A DNA stretch of 64,000 nucleotides from an uncultured Alphaproteobacteria bacterium (lineage in GTDB: Bacteria > Pseudomonadota > Alphaproteobacteria > Methylaequorales > Methylaequoraceae). Position numbers and translations under genes: made by a program. Shown in pieces: positions 31,057 through 40,497 of this stretch. Each line of letters opens with the position of its first letter. Position 1 is the stretch's first letter. The DNA is taken from the NCBI GenBank assembly GCA_902526175.1, contig CABZJY010000001.1, positions 1-64,000 on the forward strand, given 5' to 3'. The notes beneath the pieces were generated by a model. It did not search any database, had not been told where the DNA came from, and worked only from the letters and a program-made list of their open reading frames with translations.

Positions 31057-32879
31057 TGTCACTAATTTTAGGAATCTCTGCTTACTATCATGACAGCGCC
31101 GTAGCATTAATCAAAAATGGAGAAATCATTTATGCCTCTCAAGAAGAAAGATTTTCTAGAATAAAACATGATTCAAGTTTCCCAAAACTGGCTTTAACTG
31201 ATCTTCTAACATTTTGTAAAATAAAAATATCTGAAATTGATGCAATTATTTTTTACGATAAACCCTTTTTGAAATTTGAAAGATTAATTGAAACATACCT
31301 CGCATTTGCTCCTCAAGGGTTTCGTCAATTCCTAGTTGCAATGCCTATATGGATTAAAGAAAAACTATTTATGAAGAGACTGCTTTATGATGAAATCATA
31401 AAATTTGATAAAACCTTTTCTGATTCAAAGTTGTTTTTCTCAGAACATCACATGAGTCATGCTGCAAGCGCTTTTTATCCCTCCCCTTTTGAAGAAGCTA
31501 TGATTTTAACAGCTGATGGTGTTGGAGAATGGACGACTACATCTGTAGCAAAAGGAAAACATAATTCCATTAAAATACTTAAAGAAATTCATTTTCCACA
31601 TTCAATTGGTTTGCTTTATTCAGCTTTTACATATTACTTAGGTTTTAGAGTTAATAGTGGAGAATATAAAGTTATGGGATTAGCCCCATATGGTGATCCA
31701 ATTTATACTAATCTTATAAAAAAAGAATTAATCGATATAAAAGATGATGGATCTTTTCGACTCAATCAAAATTATTTTGAGTATGCAAAGGGCTTTAGAA
31801 TGATAAATCAGAAGTTTATTAAGCTTTTTGGAAATAAAAATAGGATTTCTGAATCAAAGATAGAAAAATTCCATATGGACGTAGCTGCATCAATTCAAAA
31901 AGTTACTGAAGATGTAATCATTAATATTGTTAGCAATTTAAAAAAAGAATATGGTCTTAATAATTTATGCATGGCTGGTGGCGTTGCGTTAAATTGTGTA
32001 ATTAACGGTATAATTGTAAAAAAAAAAATATTTAAAAATTTATGGATTCAACCAGCTTCGGGAGATGCAGGTGGAGCAATTGGTGGAGCACTTGCATACT
32101 GGTATAACCAAAAGAAAAATATCAGAAAGGTTTATAAATTTGATCAGATGAAAGGATCGTATCTTGGTCCTTCATTTAGTGAAAGATATATTAAAAATAC
32201 ATTACAAAATATTGGAGCTGATTTTAAAAAGGTTTCTAAAAAAAATCTTATATCAATTGTTGCTAAGGATCTTTCGAAAGGGAAATCAGTTGGATGGTTT
32301 CAAGGGAGAATGGAATTTGGCCCAAGAGCTCTAGGTAATAGGTCAATACTTGCTGATCCAAGAAACAAAAGTATGCAAAAAAATTTAAATCTCAAAATAA
32401 AGTACAGAGAAAGTTTTCGACCCTTTGCTCCTTCTATACTTTTTGAAGAACAATCCAATTGGTTTGATTTAAATAAATCAAGCCCATATATGTTGCTTGT
32501 GGGCATGATCAAAAAACAAAAGAGAGTCTTTAATAAAACTAAAAATATTAATCTAGAAAAAATCAATGAAATAAGGTCATGCATACCTGCTGTAACTCAT
32601 GTAGATTATTCTGCAAGAATTCAAACAGTTCATAATGATACAAATAAAGTTTTTACACAATTATTAAAAGCTTTCAAGAAATTAACTGGGGTACCAATAT
32701 TAGTTAACACATCTTTTAATATTAGAGGTGAACCAATTGTATGTAACCCTGATGATGCCTTCAAATGTTTTATGGGAACAGATCTTGATATACTAGTTAT
32801 TGAAAATTTTATATTGAGAAAAACGCAACAAAACAAAAGTCTGCTTTTAAATTACAAAAATAAATTCAAATTAGATTAA
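31056..32879 (+). CDS. Carbamoyltransferase (NodU/TobZ/HypF-like family)
   Basis: LGISAYYHDSAVALIKNGEIIYASQEERFSRIKHDSSFP, LCMAGGVALNCVINGII, GRMEFGPRALGNRSILADPR, NTSFNIRGEPIVCNPDDA. Confidence 0.93.
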   Translation: MSLILGISAYYHDSAVALIKNGEIIYASQEERFSRIKHDSSFPKLALTDLLTFCKIKISEIDAIIFYDKPFLKFERLIETYLAFAPQGFRQFLVAMPIWIKEKLFMKRLLYDEIIKFDKTFSDSKLFFSEHHMSHAASAFYPSPFEEAMILTADGVGEWTTTSVAKGKHNSIKILKEIHFPHSIGLLYSAFTYYLGFRVNSGEYKVMGLAPYGDPIYTNLIKKELIDIKDDGSFRLNQNYFEYAKGFRMINQKFIKLFGNKNRISESKIEKFHMDVAASIQKVTEDVIINIVSNLKKEYGLNNLCMAGGVALNCVINGIIVKKKIFKNLWIQPASGDAGGAIGGALAYWYNQKKNIRKVYKFDQMKGSYLGPSFSERYIKNTLQNIGADFKKVSKKNLISIVAKDLSKGKSVGWFQGRMEFGPRALGNRSILADPRNKSMQKNLNLKIKYRESFRPFAPSILFEEQSNWFDLNKSSPYMLLVGMIKKQKRVFNKTKNINLEKINEIRSCIPAVTHVDYSARIQTVHNDTNKVFTQLLKAFKKLTGVPILVNTSFNIRGEPIVCNPDDAFKCFMGTDLDILVIENFILRKTQQNKSLLLNYKNKFKLD

Positions 32880-32927
32880 AAATTTTCTCCTATCCGTTGA
32901 GTTGTAAAAATAATCAATCCCGTACAA

Positions 32928-33042
32928 TTAATAATAATTATTAATATTTGTTTACTTATTAATAATAGTTCTTATTATATATTTAATGTTAATAATAATT
33001 ATTAATTTCTATAAGGTTGGTAATAATAATAATAATTACTAA
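32928..33042. promoter_or_regulatory. AT-rich palindromic direct-repeat leader upstream of the TonB-dependent receptor
   Basis: TTAATAATAATTATTAAT occurs exactly at 32928-32945 and 32989-33006; related TAATAATAATAATAATTA near 33020-33037. Confidence 0.45.
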
Positions 33043-33084
33043 CTTTTAGAAAAATGAAATATTTATTAAATAAAGGAAAGAAAA

Positions 33085-35367
33085 TTGCTGAATATAAAAA
33101 AATTTAGATTTCTCGCTACAATTGCCATGATTTCACCAGCATTATCAACAATTTATGCTCAAGAAAGAGTTTATAAAGCTCCACAAGTGACAATTTTTTC
33201 TTCACCTGAACAAATTTTTGAACTCCCTGGATCTGGTGAATACATCGGAGCTGAAAGATTAAAAAAATATAATTTTGGTGGTATTAACGAAGTTTTAAGA
33301 GAAGTTCCTGGTGTTTATTCGAGAGAGGAAACTGGAAAAGGTATTATTGGAAATATTAGTATTAGAGGTACGGCAACTCTAAGGTCCACTCAAGTAAATT
33401 TATTAGAGGATGGAATAAATATAGCACCAGCACCATATACTGCTCCAGATGCATATTACACTCCTATTACAAGAAAGATGCATGCAATAGAAGTACTAAA
33501 AGGATCATCTCAATATAGATATGGTCCGCATAACACAGCAGGTGCCTTAAACTTCGTTACAACTCCAGTTACTCTAGGTGAAAAATATTTTGGTAGTATT
33601 TCATACGGAAGTGGGCATGATGTTATAACCCATGATTATATCAATTATGGTCTAACTGGAAATTTTGGAGCTGTTGCTATATTAGGTGAACTATATTACA
33701 GAAATGGTGGAGGGCAAAGAGAGTTTAATATTGATCCGCCATCAAGCGCAGTTCATAGAAAAAATTATGGTAGTGATGAACTTGGTGATATGAACATGTT
33801 TGCACCTATGGTCAAATTACTCTGGCAATTACCTACAGAAAGAAATATTGTTCTTGAGGTAAAGTATGCATATGAAGACAATAATTATAATCAGAGTTAT
33901 GCTGGACAATCTACTGCAGATTTTAACGCCAATCCTCATCACCAGTATGTAGCTCATCAGTTGGGTGAATACAATACTGAACACCATACTTCATACATTA
34001 AACTAAGAGCTGATGTAAATTCTAATATATCTAATACTTCTACTGCATATTTTAATTATTTTACACGTGATTGGTTTAAGTTAGACTCTATCATAGTGAC
34101 CGGCACAACAACCATCTCAGAGCAAGTTTTTAACTCTAAGATGGCAACTGGTGATCAGTTGACTGCAAGGAATGTTGCTAAGGGTTTAACTGCAGGTCAA
34201 TTAGTTTACAAAGGAAATGATAGGCAATATGGTGCTTATGGTTTTATGAATGAAACTGATTTTGATTTTAATACTAGTTTCTTTGGAAACGCCTCACATA
34301 AGTTAAAAGTTGGTTATAAGTATCATTATGACTATCATCATAGAGATCAACAAAAGCATAACTTTTCACAAGCCGTTGGTGGACTTATAACTGCACATTC
34401 TAGTGGTGTAACATTCTCAGATGACAGAAAAGAAACCACTAAAGGTCATGCAGTTTATTTTGAAGATACTGCTAAATTTGATAAGCTTGAACTTTCTTTA
34501 GGAGCACGTTTAGAGCATTTTAAGATGCACTACAGAGACAAAATTGGTGCTGGTACATCTAACATGGAAGAAGAAATGACAATGTGGGCTCCAGGTGGCG
34601 GGTTACTCTACAACCATAACAGAAACTGGCAATCTTTTTTTGGAGCTTATAAAGGATTTAATATTCCTTCGCCTGGTACCGCAAGAGATGACGGTACACC
34701 AATTGAAAAGGAAACTAGTTTAGCTAAAGAGATTGGGGTACGTTATAGTGATGATCACCTCAACGTAACTGCTGTTGCTTTTAGAACATATTTTGAGGAT
34801 TTAATTGTTATAAATAATACAAACAATGACTCTACCCCAGATAATGCAGGTAATGTTATTACTAAAGGTATTGAACTTACTGGCAAATATGATCCAGTTG
34901 GCATAGTACCAGTTGGTGATATCTCATTTTTTGCAAACTATGCATTCACAAATGCGAACTTAGCTAGTGATTCAAATGCAAGTGATAGTAAAGCTTCACT
35001 ATTTGCTGGAGGAATGAAAGGTGCTAATGTTCCTTATATTCCAGAACATAGGCTTTCTATAGGTGCTGATTACGAATTAGATGCATTTGATTTCGGTGTT
35101 AACATAACTTATCAGTCTGAAACTTATGGTACTGCAGCAGAAACAGAATCTGAGGAGTTTGCGGGTTCACCAAATGCTAGAGCCGGTAAAATTGATAGTT
35201 ACGCACTTGTAAATTTTTATGGAGGTTATCAAATAAACGATAATTATAAAATTAGGGCAGGCTTAAATAACGCATTTGATAATGAGTATATTGCTACAAG
35301 ACATCCAGCTGGTGCTCGAGCAGGTGCTCCTTTAACAGCATACGTATTAATGACAGCTGAGTTTTAG
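33085..35367 (+). CDS. TonB-dependent receptor (FecA-like)
   Basis: Signal peptide; plug-domain motifs LREVPGVYSREETGKGIIGNISIRGT, VLKGSSQYRYGPHNTAGALNFVT; C-terminal barrel RAGLNNAFDNEYIATRHPAGAR..YVLMTAEF. Start codon TTG after AAAGGAAAG. Confidence 0.93.
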   Translation: MLNIKKFRFLATIAMISPALSTIYAQERVYKAPQVTIFSSPEQIFELPGSGEYIGAERLKKYNFGGINEVLREVPGVYSREETGKGIIGNISIRGTATLRSTQVNLLEDGINIAPAPYTAPDAYYTPITRKMHAIEVLKGSSQYRYGPHNTAGALNFVTTPVTLGEKYFGSISYGSGHDVITHDYINYGLTGNFGAVAILGELYYRNGGGQREFNIDPPSSAVHRKNYGSDELGDMNMFAPMVKLLWQLPTERNIVLEVKYAYEDNNYNQSYAGQSTADFNANPHHQYVAHQLGEYNTEHHTSYIKLRADVNSNISNTSTAYFNYFTRDWFKLDSIIVTGTTTISEQVFNSKMATGDQLTARNVAKGLTAGQLVYKGNDRQYGAYGFMNETDFDFNTSFFGNASHKLKVGYKYHYDYHHRDQQKHNFSQAVGGLITAHSSGVTFSDDRKETTKGHAVYFEDTAKFDKLELSLGARLEHFKMHYRDKIGAGTSNMEEEMTMWAPGGGLLYNHNRNWQSFFGAYKGFNIPSPGTARDDGTPIEKETSLAKEIGVRYSDDHLNVTAVAFRTYFEDLIVINNTNNDSTPDNAGNVITKGIELTGKYDPVGIVPVGDISFFANYAFTNANLASDSNASDSKASLFAGGMKGANVPYIPEHRLSIGADYELDAFDFGVNITYQSETYGTAAETESEEFAGSPNARAGKIDSYALVNFYGGYQINDNYKIRAGLNNAFDNEYIATRHPAGARAGAPLTAYVLMTAEF

Positions 35368-35451
35368 ATATGTAACCAGTTTCCGCATGAGTCAAAATTA
35401 CTAGCCAAATACTAACCCAAATATCATCAGTAATTGATTCATGTAGACTAA

Positions 35452-35489
35452 AGGAGCCAAATTAGGAAATTTGGCTCCTATTTTTTTTT
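35452..35489 (+). terminator. Rho-independent terminator of the TonB-dependent receptor
   Basis: Perfect 12-bp stem AGGAGCCAAATT-AGGA-AATTTGGCTCCT followed by a T tract. Confidence 0.88.
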
Positions 35490-35723
35490 GCCATTAATTT
35501 CTTTAATTGCATTTTCAATAGCAATACTGCTAAACTTTTTAGCATTTTTTTTAATCCATGCTTTAACTTCAGATCTTACAACATGTTCGAAATTCGTTTC
35601 TTCGACGTTTTGAGAATTATCTTCTTGATTTTCTGTAGATTTGTTTTTTTCCTTAGGATGCTCTAAATCATTCTCTAGGTATTTTTGAACATCATCCAGT
35701 ATTTCTTTATTTTTTTTTTTCAT
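35478..35723 (-). CDS. Hypothetical protein, weak DUF2497/PopZ C-terminus resemblance
   Basis: 81 aa; acidic linker then VVRSEVKAWIKKNAKKFSSIAIENAIKEI. Confidence 0.55.
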   Translation of the reverse strand: MKKKNKEILDDVQKYLENDLEHPKEKNKSTENQEDNSQNVEETNFEHVVRSEVKAWIKKNAKKFSSIAIENAIKEINGKKK

Positions 35724-35730
35724 AAATTAA

Positions 35731-36150
35731 TTATGACTTTTTTTCTAATTTATTATCAATCGAATCTAAAAGATTATCAATATTTACATCTTTTTCTTTT
35801 ACTGAATCTAATTTATCAATCTTTCCTTGTATTTCATTTTTCAATTCTTTGATGATTTCATTATTCTTTTTTTTTGCAAATTCATAAAAGTCATTACTCA
35901 TAACATTCTTAACAATTTTTGCTATCTGATCAGTTTTTTCAATATAAACTCTTTGTGAAATTAAACCTTGAATATATAAGTCCTTTAAAGCCTTCAATTT
36001 TTTTTCGGAGTCTATAAGAAAATTCTCAATTTTATTTGTACTTAGATTTAAAAAGGTTTTATTATTATTAATTCTACTATGCTTTATTCCAGCCAAAAAG
36101 AAGATGATTATTATAAAATACAAAGAAAATGGAAGTATCTCGTTGAACAT
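35731..36150 (-). CDS. Hypothetical single-TM protein with cytoplasmic coiled-coil
   Basis: N-terminal hydrophobic segment, then charged helical region; 139 aa. Confidence 0.55.
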   Translation of the reverse strand: MFNEILPFSLYFIIIIFFLAGIKHSRINNNKTFLNLSTNKIENFLIDSEKKLKALKDLYIQGLISQRVYIEKTDQIAKIVKNVMSNDFYEFAKKKNNEIIKELKNEIQGKIDKLDSVKEKDVNIDNLLDSIDNKLEKKS

Positions 36151-36212
36151 AATGTAATGAATTTATTTATATATTAACATTAACACAATTTCTGATAAGT
36201 TAAAGAAAGTCT

Positions 36213-36605
36213 ATGAATAAAAAAAAAAATATACAAGAATTACTTAACTCAATTTATTCATTAATAAATGAAGCTCAAGCACTCCAGATTGAGCACACAA
36301 ATAATCTTAAAATAAATGATAAATCTAAAGAAGCCTTTTTAAAAAAAAAAGAAGAAAGTCCATTGGGAAAAATTCATGGATTTAAACAAAATATAGAAAG
36401 AAAAAAAAGTAATTCTAGTAGTTGGGAAAATATAAATTTTAAGTCATCTCATAAAATATTATATAAAAAAAAAATATTTTCTAAAAAGTCCCATAAAATT
36501 ATTGAAAAAGTATTTATTGAGGAATTTCAAAATTGGATATTAAAAAATTCTTCATTTTTAAATGATGCTATTACTCAAAAAAATAAGAGCATATCTTCAA
36601 AATAA
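36213..36605 (+). CDS. Hypothetical basic protein
   Basis: 130 aa ORF; C-terminus IEEFQNWILKNSSFLNDAI resembles that of the 35478..35723 product. Confidence 0.55.
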   Translation: MNKKKNIQELLNSIYSLINEAQALQIEHTNNLKINDKSKEAFLKKKEESPLGKIHGFKQNIERKKSNSSSWENINFKSSHKILYKKKIFSKKSHKIIEKVFIEEFQNWILKNSSFLNDAITQKNKSISSK

Positions 36606-36607
36606 AA

Positions 36608-37357
36608 TCAAAGATACTTTGGATTACCATTTAATTTACTTAGATATGAAAAGATTTTTTTTGAAACATTTCTTAAATCAATATCGGATTCACATTTTAT
36701 TACAAGGGTTACACCAAAATCTCCATCTTTAAAATACGGGTAACTCCCTATTTTGACATCAATATTTTCTTTTTGAATTTGTCCAATAAAAGTAGCAATA
36801 ACGCCCTCAGAAAGAGTTGTACTAATACTTACCTGAGGTATTGATCTATTTTCTGTAATAGAATCTATAAATTCTAAGAACATGGACTCCATAATTTGAG
36901 GAACACCAGGAAAAACAAAAATATTTTTAATATTAAAACCGGGTGCAAAACTTACTGGATTATTAATTAGATTAGATCCTCTTGGCATATATGCCATTTT
37001 CAATCTTGCCTCTGTAAGTTCTCCAGGCTTATTGTAGTGTTTTTTCAATTGTTTTTTTGCAGCTATATTTATTTCATATACTAAGTTAAATGCTTTTGAA
37101 ATACTCAATGCAGTTATATCGTCATGAGTTGGTCCTATACCACCAGTTGTAAAAACAAAATCAAATTTTAAAGAAAATTCTTTTACTTTTTTTATAATTT
37201 CAGGTTCTTCATCTTTAATAACTGACACCTCTTCAACATCAACCCCCTTCTTTGATAAATTATTGATAATAAAGTTTGAGTTAGTATCCTTAGTTCGACC
37301 AGAAAGAATTTCATCACCAATAATTATAATACCAGACTTTTTTCTCTTTGAATTCAT
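36608..37357 (-). CDS. CinA-like molybdopterin-binding-domain protein
   Basis: IIIIGDEILSGRTKDTNSNFI, FVFTTGGIGPTHDDITALSISKAF, FVFPGVPQIMESMF. Confidence 0.87.
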   Translation of the reverse strand: MNSKRKKSGIIIIGDEILSGRTKDTNSNFIINNLSKKGVDVEEVSVIKDEEPEIIKKVKEFSLKFDFVFTTGGIGPTHDDITALSISKAFNLVYEINIAAKKQLKKHYNKPGELTEARLKMAYMPRGSNLINNPVSFAPGFNIKNIFVFPGVPQIMESMFLEFIDSITENRSIPQVSISTTLSEGVIATFIGQIQKENIDVKIGSYPYFKDGDFGVTLVIKCESDIDLRNVSKKIFSYLSKLNGNPKYL

Positions 37358-37424
37358 TTATATTTTTACTAATCTATAAAATTAAATTATTATATATCTT
37401 TCTTCTCAAAAGATAGTTTTCTAT

Positions 37425-38222
37425 ATGGTACAAGAATTAAATAAAATTAAAATACATGATGAAAAATCGTTTGACAAAATGCGTGAAGCTGGAAGACTAG
37501 CAGCTGATTGCCTAGATTATATTACAGATTTCATTGAACCTGGTGTTTCCACTGAAGAAATCAACAAGTTATGTCATAATTTTCAAGTAAAAAGAGGAGC
37601 AACTCCTGCTCCGTTAAATTATAAAGGGTTTCCAAAATCCGTTTGCACATCTGTAAATCATGTAGTTTGTCATGGTATACCAGGAAAAAAAATTTTAAAA
37701 AATGGTGATATAATAAATATTGATGTAACTCCAATATTGAATGGATGGCATGGAGATACAAGTAGAATGTTTCATGTTGGAAAAGTTAGCCTGAAAGCTC
37801 AAAAACTAATCGAAACAACCTATGAGGCTATGATGAGGGGAATTGAAATGGCTAAACCTGGAAATACAACTGGTGACATTGGAAATGCAATACAAAAATT
37901 TGCTGAATCAAAAAATTATTCTGTAGTTAGAGATTTTTGCGGTCATGGTTTGGGTGAGGTGTTTCATGACAACCCTAGCATCCTTCATTTTGGAAATGAG
38001 GGTGATGGAGAATTATTGAAAGAAGGAATGTTTTTTACTGTTGAACCTATGATCAATATTGGAAGCTTTAAAGTAAAAGTTCTTAGTGATGGTTGGACAG
38101 CAGTTACATCTGATAAAAAATTGTCAGCCCAATTTGAACATTCAATTGGAATCAAAAATAATGGACCTGAGATATTTACCTTATCAGAAAAGAAATTTTA
38201 CTTTCCACCATATCAATCATGA
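37425..38222 (+). CDS. map: Type I methionine aminopeptidase
   Basis: VCTSVNHVVCHGIPG, NIDVTPILNGWHGDTSRMF, FCGHGLGEVFHDNPSI, MFFTVEPMINIG. Confidence 0.96.
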   Translation: MVQELNKIKIHDEKSFDKMREAGRLAADCLDYITDFIEPGVSTEEINKLCHNFQVKRGATPAPLNYKGFPKSVCTSVNHVVCHGIPGKKILKNGDIINIDVTPILNGWHGDTSRMFHVGKVSLKAQKLIETTYEAMMRGIEMAKPGNTTGDIGNAIQKFAESKNYSVVRDFCGHGLGEVFHDNPSILHFGNEGDGELLKEGMFFTVEPMINIGSFKVKVLSDGWTAVTSDKKLSAQFEHSIGIKNNGPEIFTLSEKKFYFPPYQS

Positions 38223-39511
38223 TTCCTAGATATTCAAGAAATAAATTAAAGGAGATTTGGGATCCCAAAAATAAATTTTCTATTTGGCTACAAATAGAAC
38301 TTCTTATTTGCGAAGCACAACAAAAATTGGGAAATATTCCAAAAAAATCACTTGATAATATTAAAAAATATTCATCTTTTGATATAAAAAGAATTGATGA
38401 AATTGAAAAAGTTGTCAAACATGATGTTATTGCTTTTTTGACAAATCTCTCCGAAAATATTGGAGAAGATTCTAGATATATTCACCTTGGAATAACATCA
38501 TCTGATATTTTAGATACATGCCTATCAGTTCAAATTAAACAGTCTATTAAAATTATAAGAAATGAGCTGAAAAGTTTTTTATCAATTTTAAAAAAAAAAT
38601 CAAAAAAATACAAAAATTATAATTGTATTGGTAGAAGTCATGGTATATTTGCAGAACCAACAACATTCGGTTTAAAATTATTAGGAAAATATTGCGAATT
38701 CAAAAGAAGTTACGATAGACTATTACAGGCAGAAAATGAAATTTCTATTTGTGCAATTTCTGGTGCAGTCGGCACTTTTGCAAATGTAGACCCATTTGTT
38801 GAAAAATATGTTGCGAAAAAACTAGGACTTAAACCTGAACAAGTTTCAACTCAAATCATTCCTCGAGACAGACATGCCTTTTTATTTTCTGTATTAGGTG
38901 TTTTGGCTGGGTCCATTGAAAATCTTTCAACAGAAATTAGACACTTGCAAAGAAGTGAAGTTAGAGAAGTTGAAGAATACTTTGATCAAAATCAAAAGGG
39001 TTCCTCTGCAATGCCACATAAAAGAAACCCAGTATTAAGTGAAAATTTAACTGGGATATCTAGAATGATAAGAAATTCAGTTATTCCTTTTGTCGAAAAT
39101 ATTACATTGTGGCATGAAAGAGATATTTCCCATTCATCTGTTGAAAGGGTTCTATGCCCAGATATTTTAATTTTAACTGATTTTGCAATATCTAGAATCA
39201 AGAACATTATAGATAAACTTGTTGTGGATAAGAGGAAAATGAATGAAAATTTAAACAATACAAAATATCTATATAACTCACAACGAGTAATGCTTGAGCT
39301 TGTAAAAAAAGGGCTTTCGCGAGAAGATTCTTATAAAAAAGTTCAAAAAATAGCAATGAAATCCTGGAAAAATGAAATAAGTTTCAAAGAACTTTTATTA
39401 AGCGACAATGAAATAAATAATTTTTTAAGTAAATCTGAAATAGAAGAAATATTTGATATTAACTATCATTACAAAAATCTTAATTCAATATTCAAGAAGG
39501 TATTTAAATAA
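38219..39511 (+). CDS. purB: Adenylosuccinate lyase
   Basis: HLGITSSDILDTCLS, GRSHGIFAEPTTFGLK, KGSSAMPHKRNPVLSENL. Confidence 0.95.
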   Translation: MIPRYSRNKLKEIWDPKNKFSIWLQIELLICEAQQKLGNIPKKSLDNIKKYSSFDIKRIDEIEKVVKHDVIAFLTNLSENIGEDSRYIHLGITSSDILDTCLSVQIKQSIKIIRNELKSFLSILKKKSKKYKNYNCIGRSHGIFAEPTTFGLKLLGKYCEFKRSYDRLLQAENEISICAISGAVGTFANVDPFVEKYVAKKLGLKPEQVSTQIIPRDRHAFLFSVLGVLAGSIENLSTEIRHLQRSEVREVEEYFDQNQKGSSAMPHKRNPVLSENLTGISRMIRNSVIPFVENITLWHERDISHSSVERVLCPDILILTDFAISRIKNIIDKLVVDKRKMNENLNNTKYLYNSQRVMLELVKKGLSREDSYKKVQKIAMKSWKNEISFKELLLSDNEINNFLSKSEIEEIFDINYHYKNLNSIFKKVFK

Positions 39512-39514
39512 GTT

Positions 39515-40270
39515 ATGAAAAAAAAGATAATTTATGAAGGTAAAGCAAAAAAAATTTTTAGTTCAGCTAAACCTAATGAATTAATTCAGCATTTCAAAGA
39601 TGATGCAACAGCTTTCAATAACAAAAAAAAGTCTATTATACCAGGTAAAGGAATAATAAATAATTTTATCTCCGAATTACTAATGACGAAATTATCTGAA
39701 CTAAACATACCAAATCATTTTATTAAACGTATAAATATGAGAGAGCAAATAATCTATAAACTAGATATAATACCTATTGAAGTTGTAATAAGAAATGTTT
39801 CATCAGGGTCAATCGTAAAAAGACTTGGTATAGATGAAGGTAAAGTGCTTTCAAAACCTCTTGTAGAGTTTTTTTATAAGAAAGATGAGTTAGATGATCC
39901 ATTAATTTCAGATGAACATATTTTAAACTTTGGATGGGCTACTGAACATGAGTTAGAAGAAATTATTTCATTGTCCCTAAGAATTAACGATTTTTTGTCG
40001 GGGTATTTTATGTCAATAAATGTAAGGCTCATCGATTTTAAACTTGAATTTGGTCGAATGTGGAAAAATGATGAATTAATAATTATGTTAGCAGATGAGA
40101 TTAGTCCCGATAACTGCAGGCTATGGGATACCAATACTAATAAAAAACTTGATAAAGATAGATTTCGACATAATCTCGGTGATGAGGATGTTGGTTATAA
40201 AGAAATAGCTTTTAGATTGGGTGTTTTATCTGAAAAAGAATTTAAAAAGGTTTTAAAAAATGAAATATAG
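39515..40270 (+). CDS. purC: SAICAR synthase
   Basis: YEGKAKKIFSS, FKDDATAFNNKKK, IPIEVVIRNVSSGSIVKRLG, ADEISPDNCRLWD. Confidence 0.96.
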   Translation: MKKKIIYEGKAKKIFSSAKPNELIQHFKDDATAFNNKKKSIIPGKGIINNFISELLMTKLSELNIPNHFIKRINMREQIIYKLDIIPIEVVIRNVSSGSIVKRLGIDEGKVLSKPLVEFFYKKDELDDPLISDEHILNFGWATEHELEEIISLSLRINDFLSGYFMSINVRLIDFKLEFGRMWKNDELIIMLADEISPDNCRLWDTNTNKKLDKDRFRHNLGDEDVGYKEIAFRLGVLSEKEFKKVLKNEI

Positions 40271-40496
40271 AGTCTACGTTTTTTTTAAAAATGGAATTCT
40301 TGATCCTGAGGCAGAAGCAATAAAAAAAACTCTTCATACCAGTGGATTTAGAAAAATAAAATCCTTAACAAAAGGTAAATTTTTTGACATTGATACCTCT
40401 GGTAAAAATAGTAAAGATGAAATCTCCTCCTTAAGCGAAAAAATATTATCTAATCCTATAATTGAAAATTTCAAGATAAAGAAAATAGATAACTAA
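40260..40496 (+). CDS. purS: FGAM synthase PurS subunit
   Basis: 78 aa: VFFKNGILDPEAEAIKKTLHTSGF..KGKFFDID; between purC and purQ. Confidence 0.93.
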   Translation: MKYRVYVFFKNGILDPEAEAIKKTLHTSGFRKIKSLTKGKFFDIDTSGKNSKDEISSLSEKILSNPIIENFKIKKIDN

Positions 40497-40497
40497 A

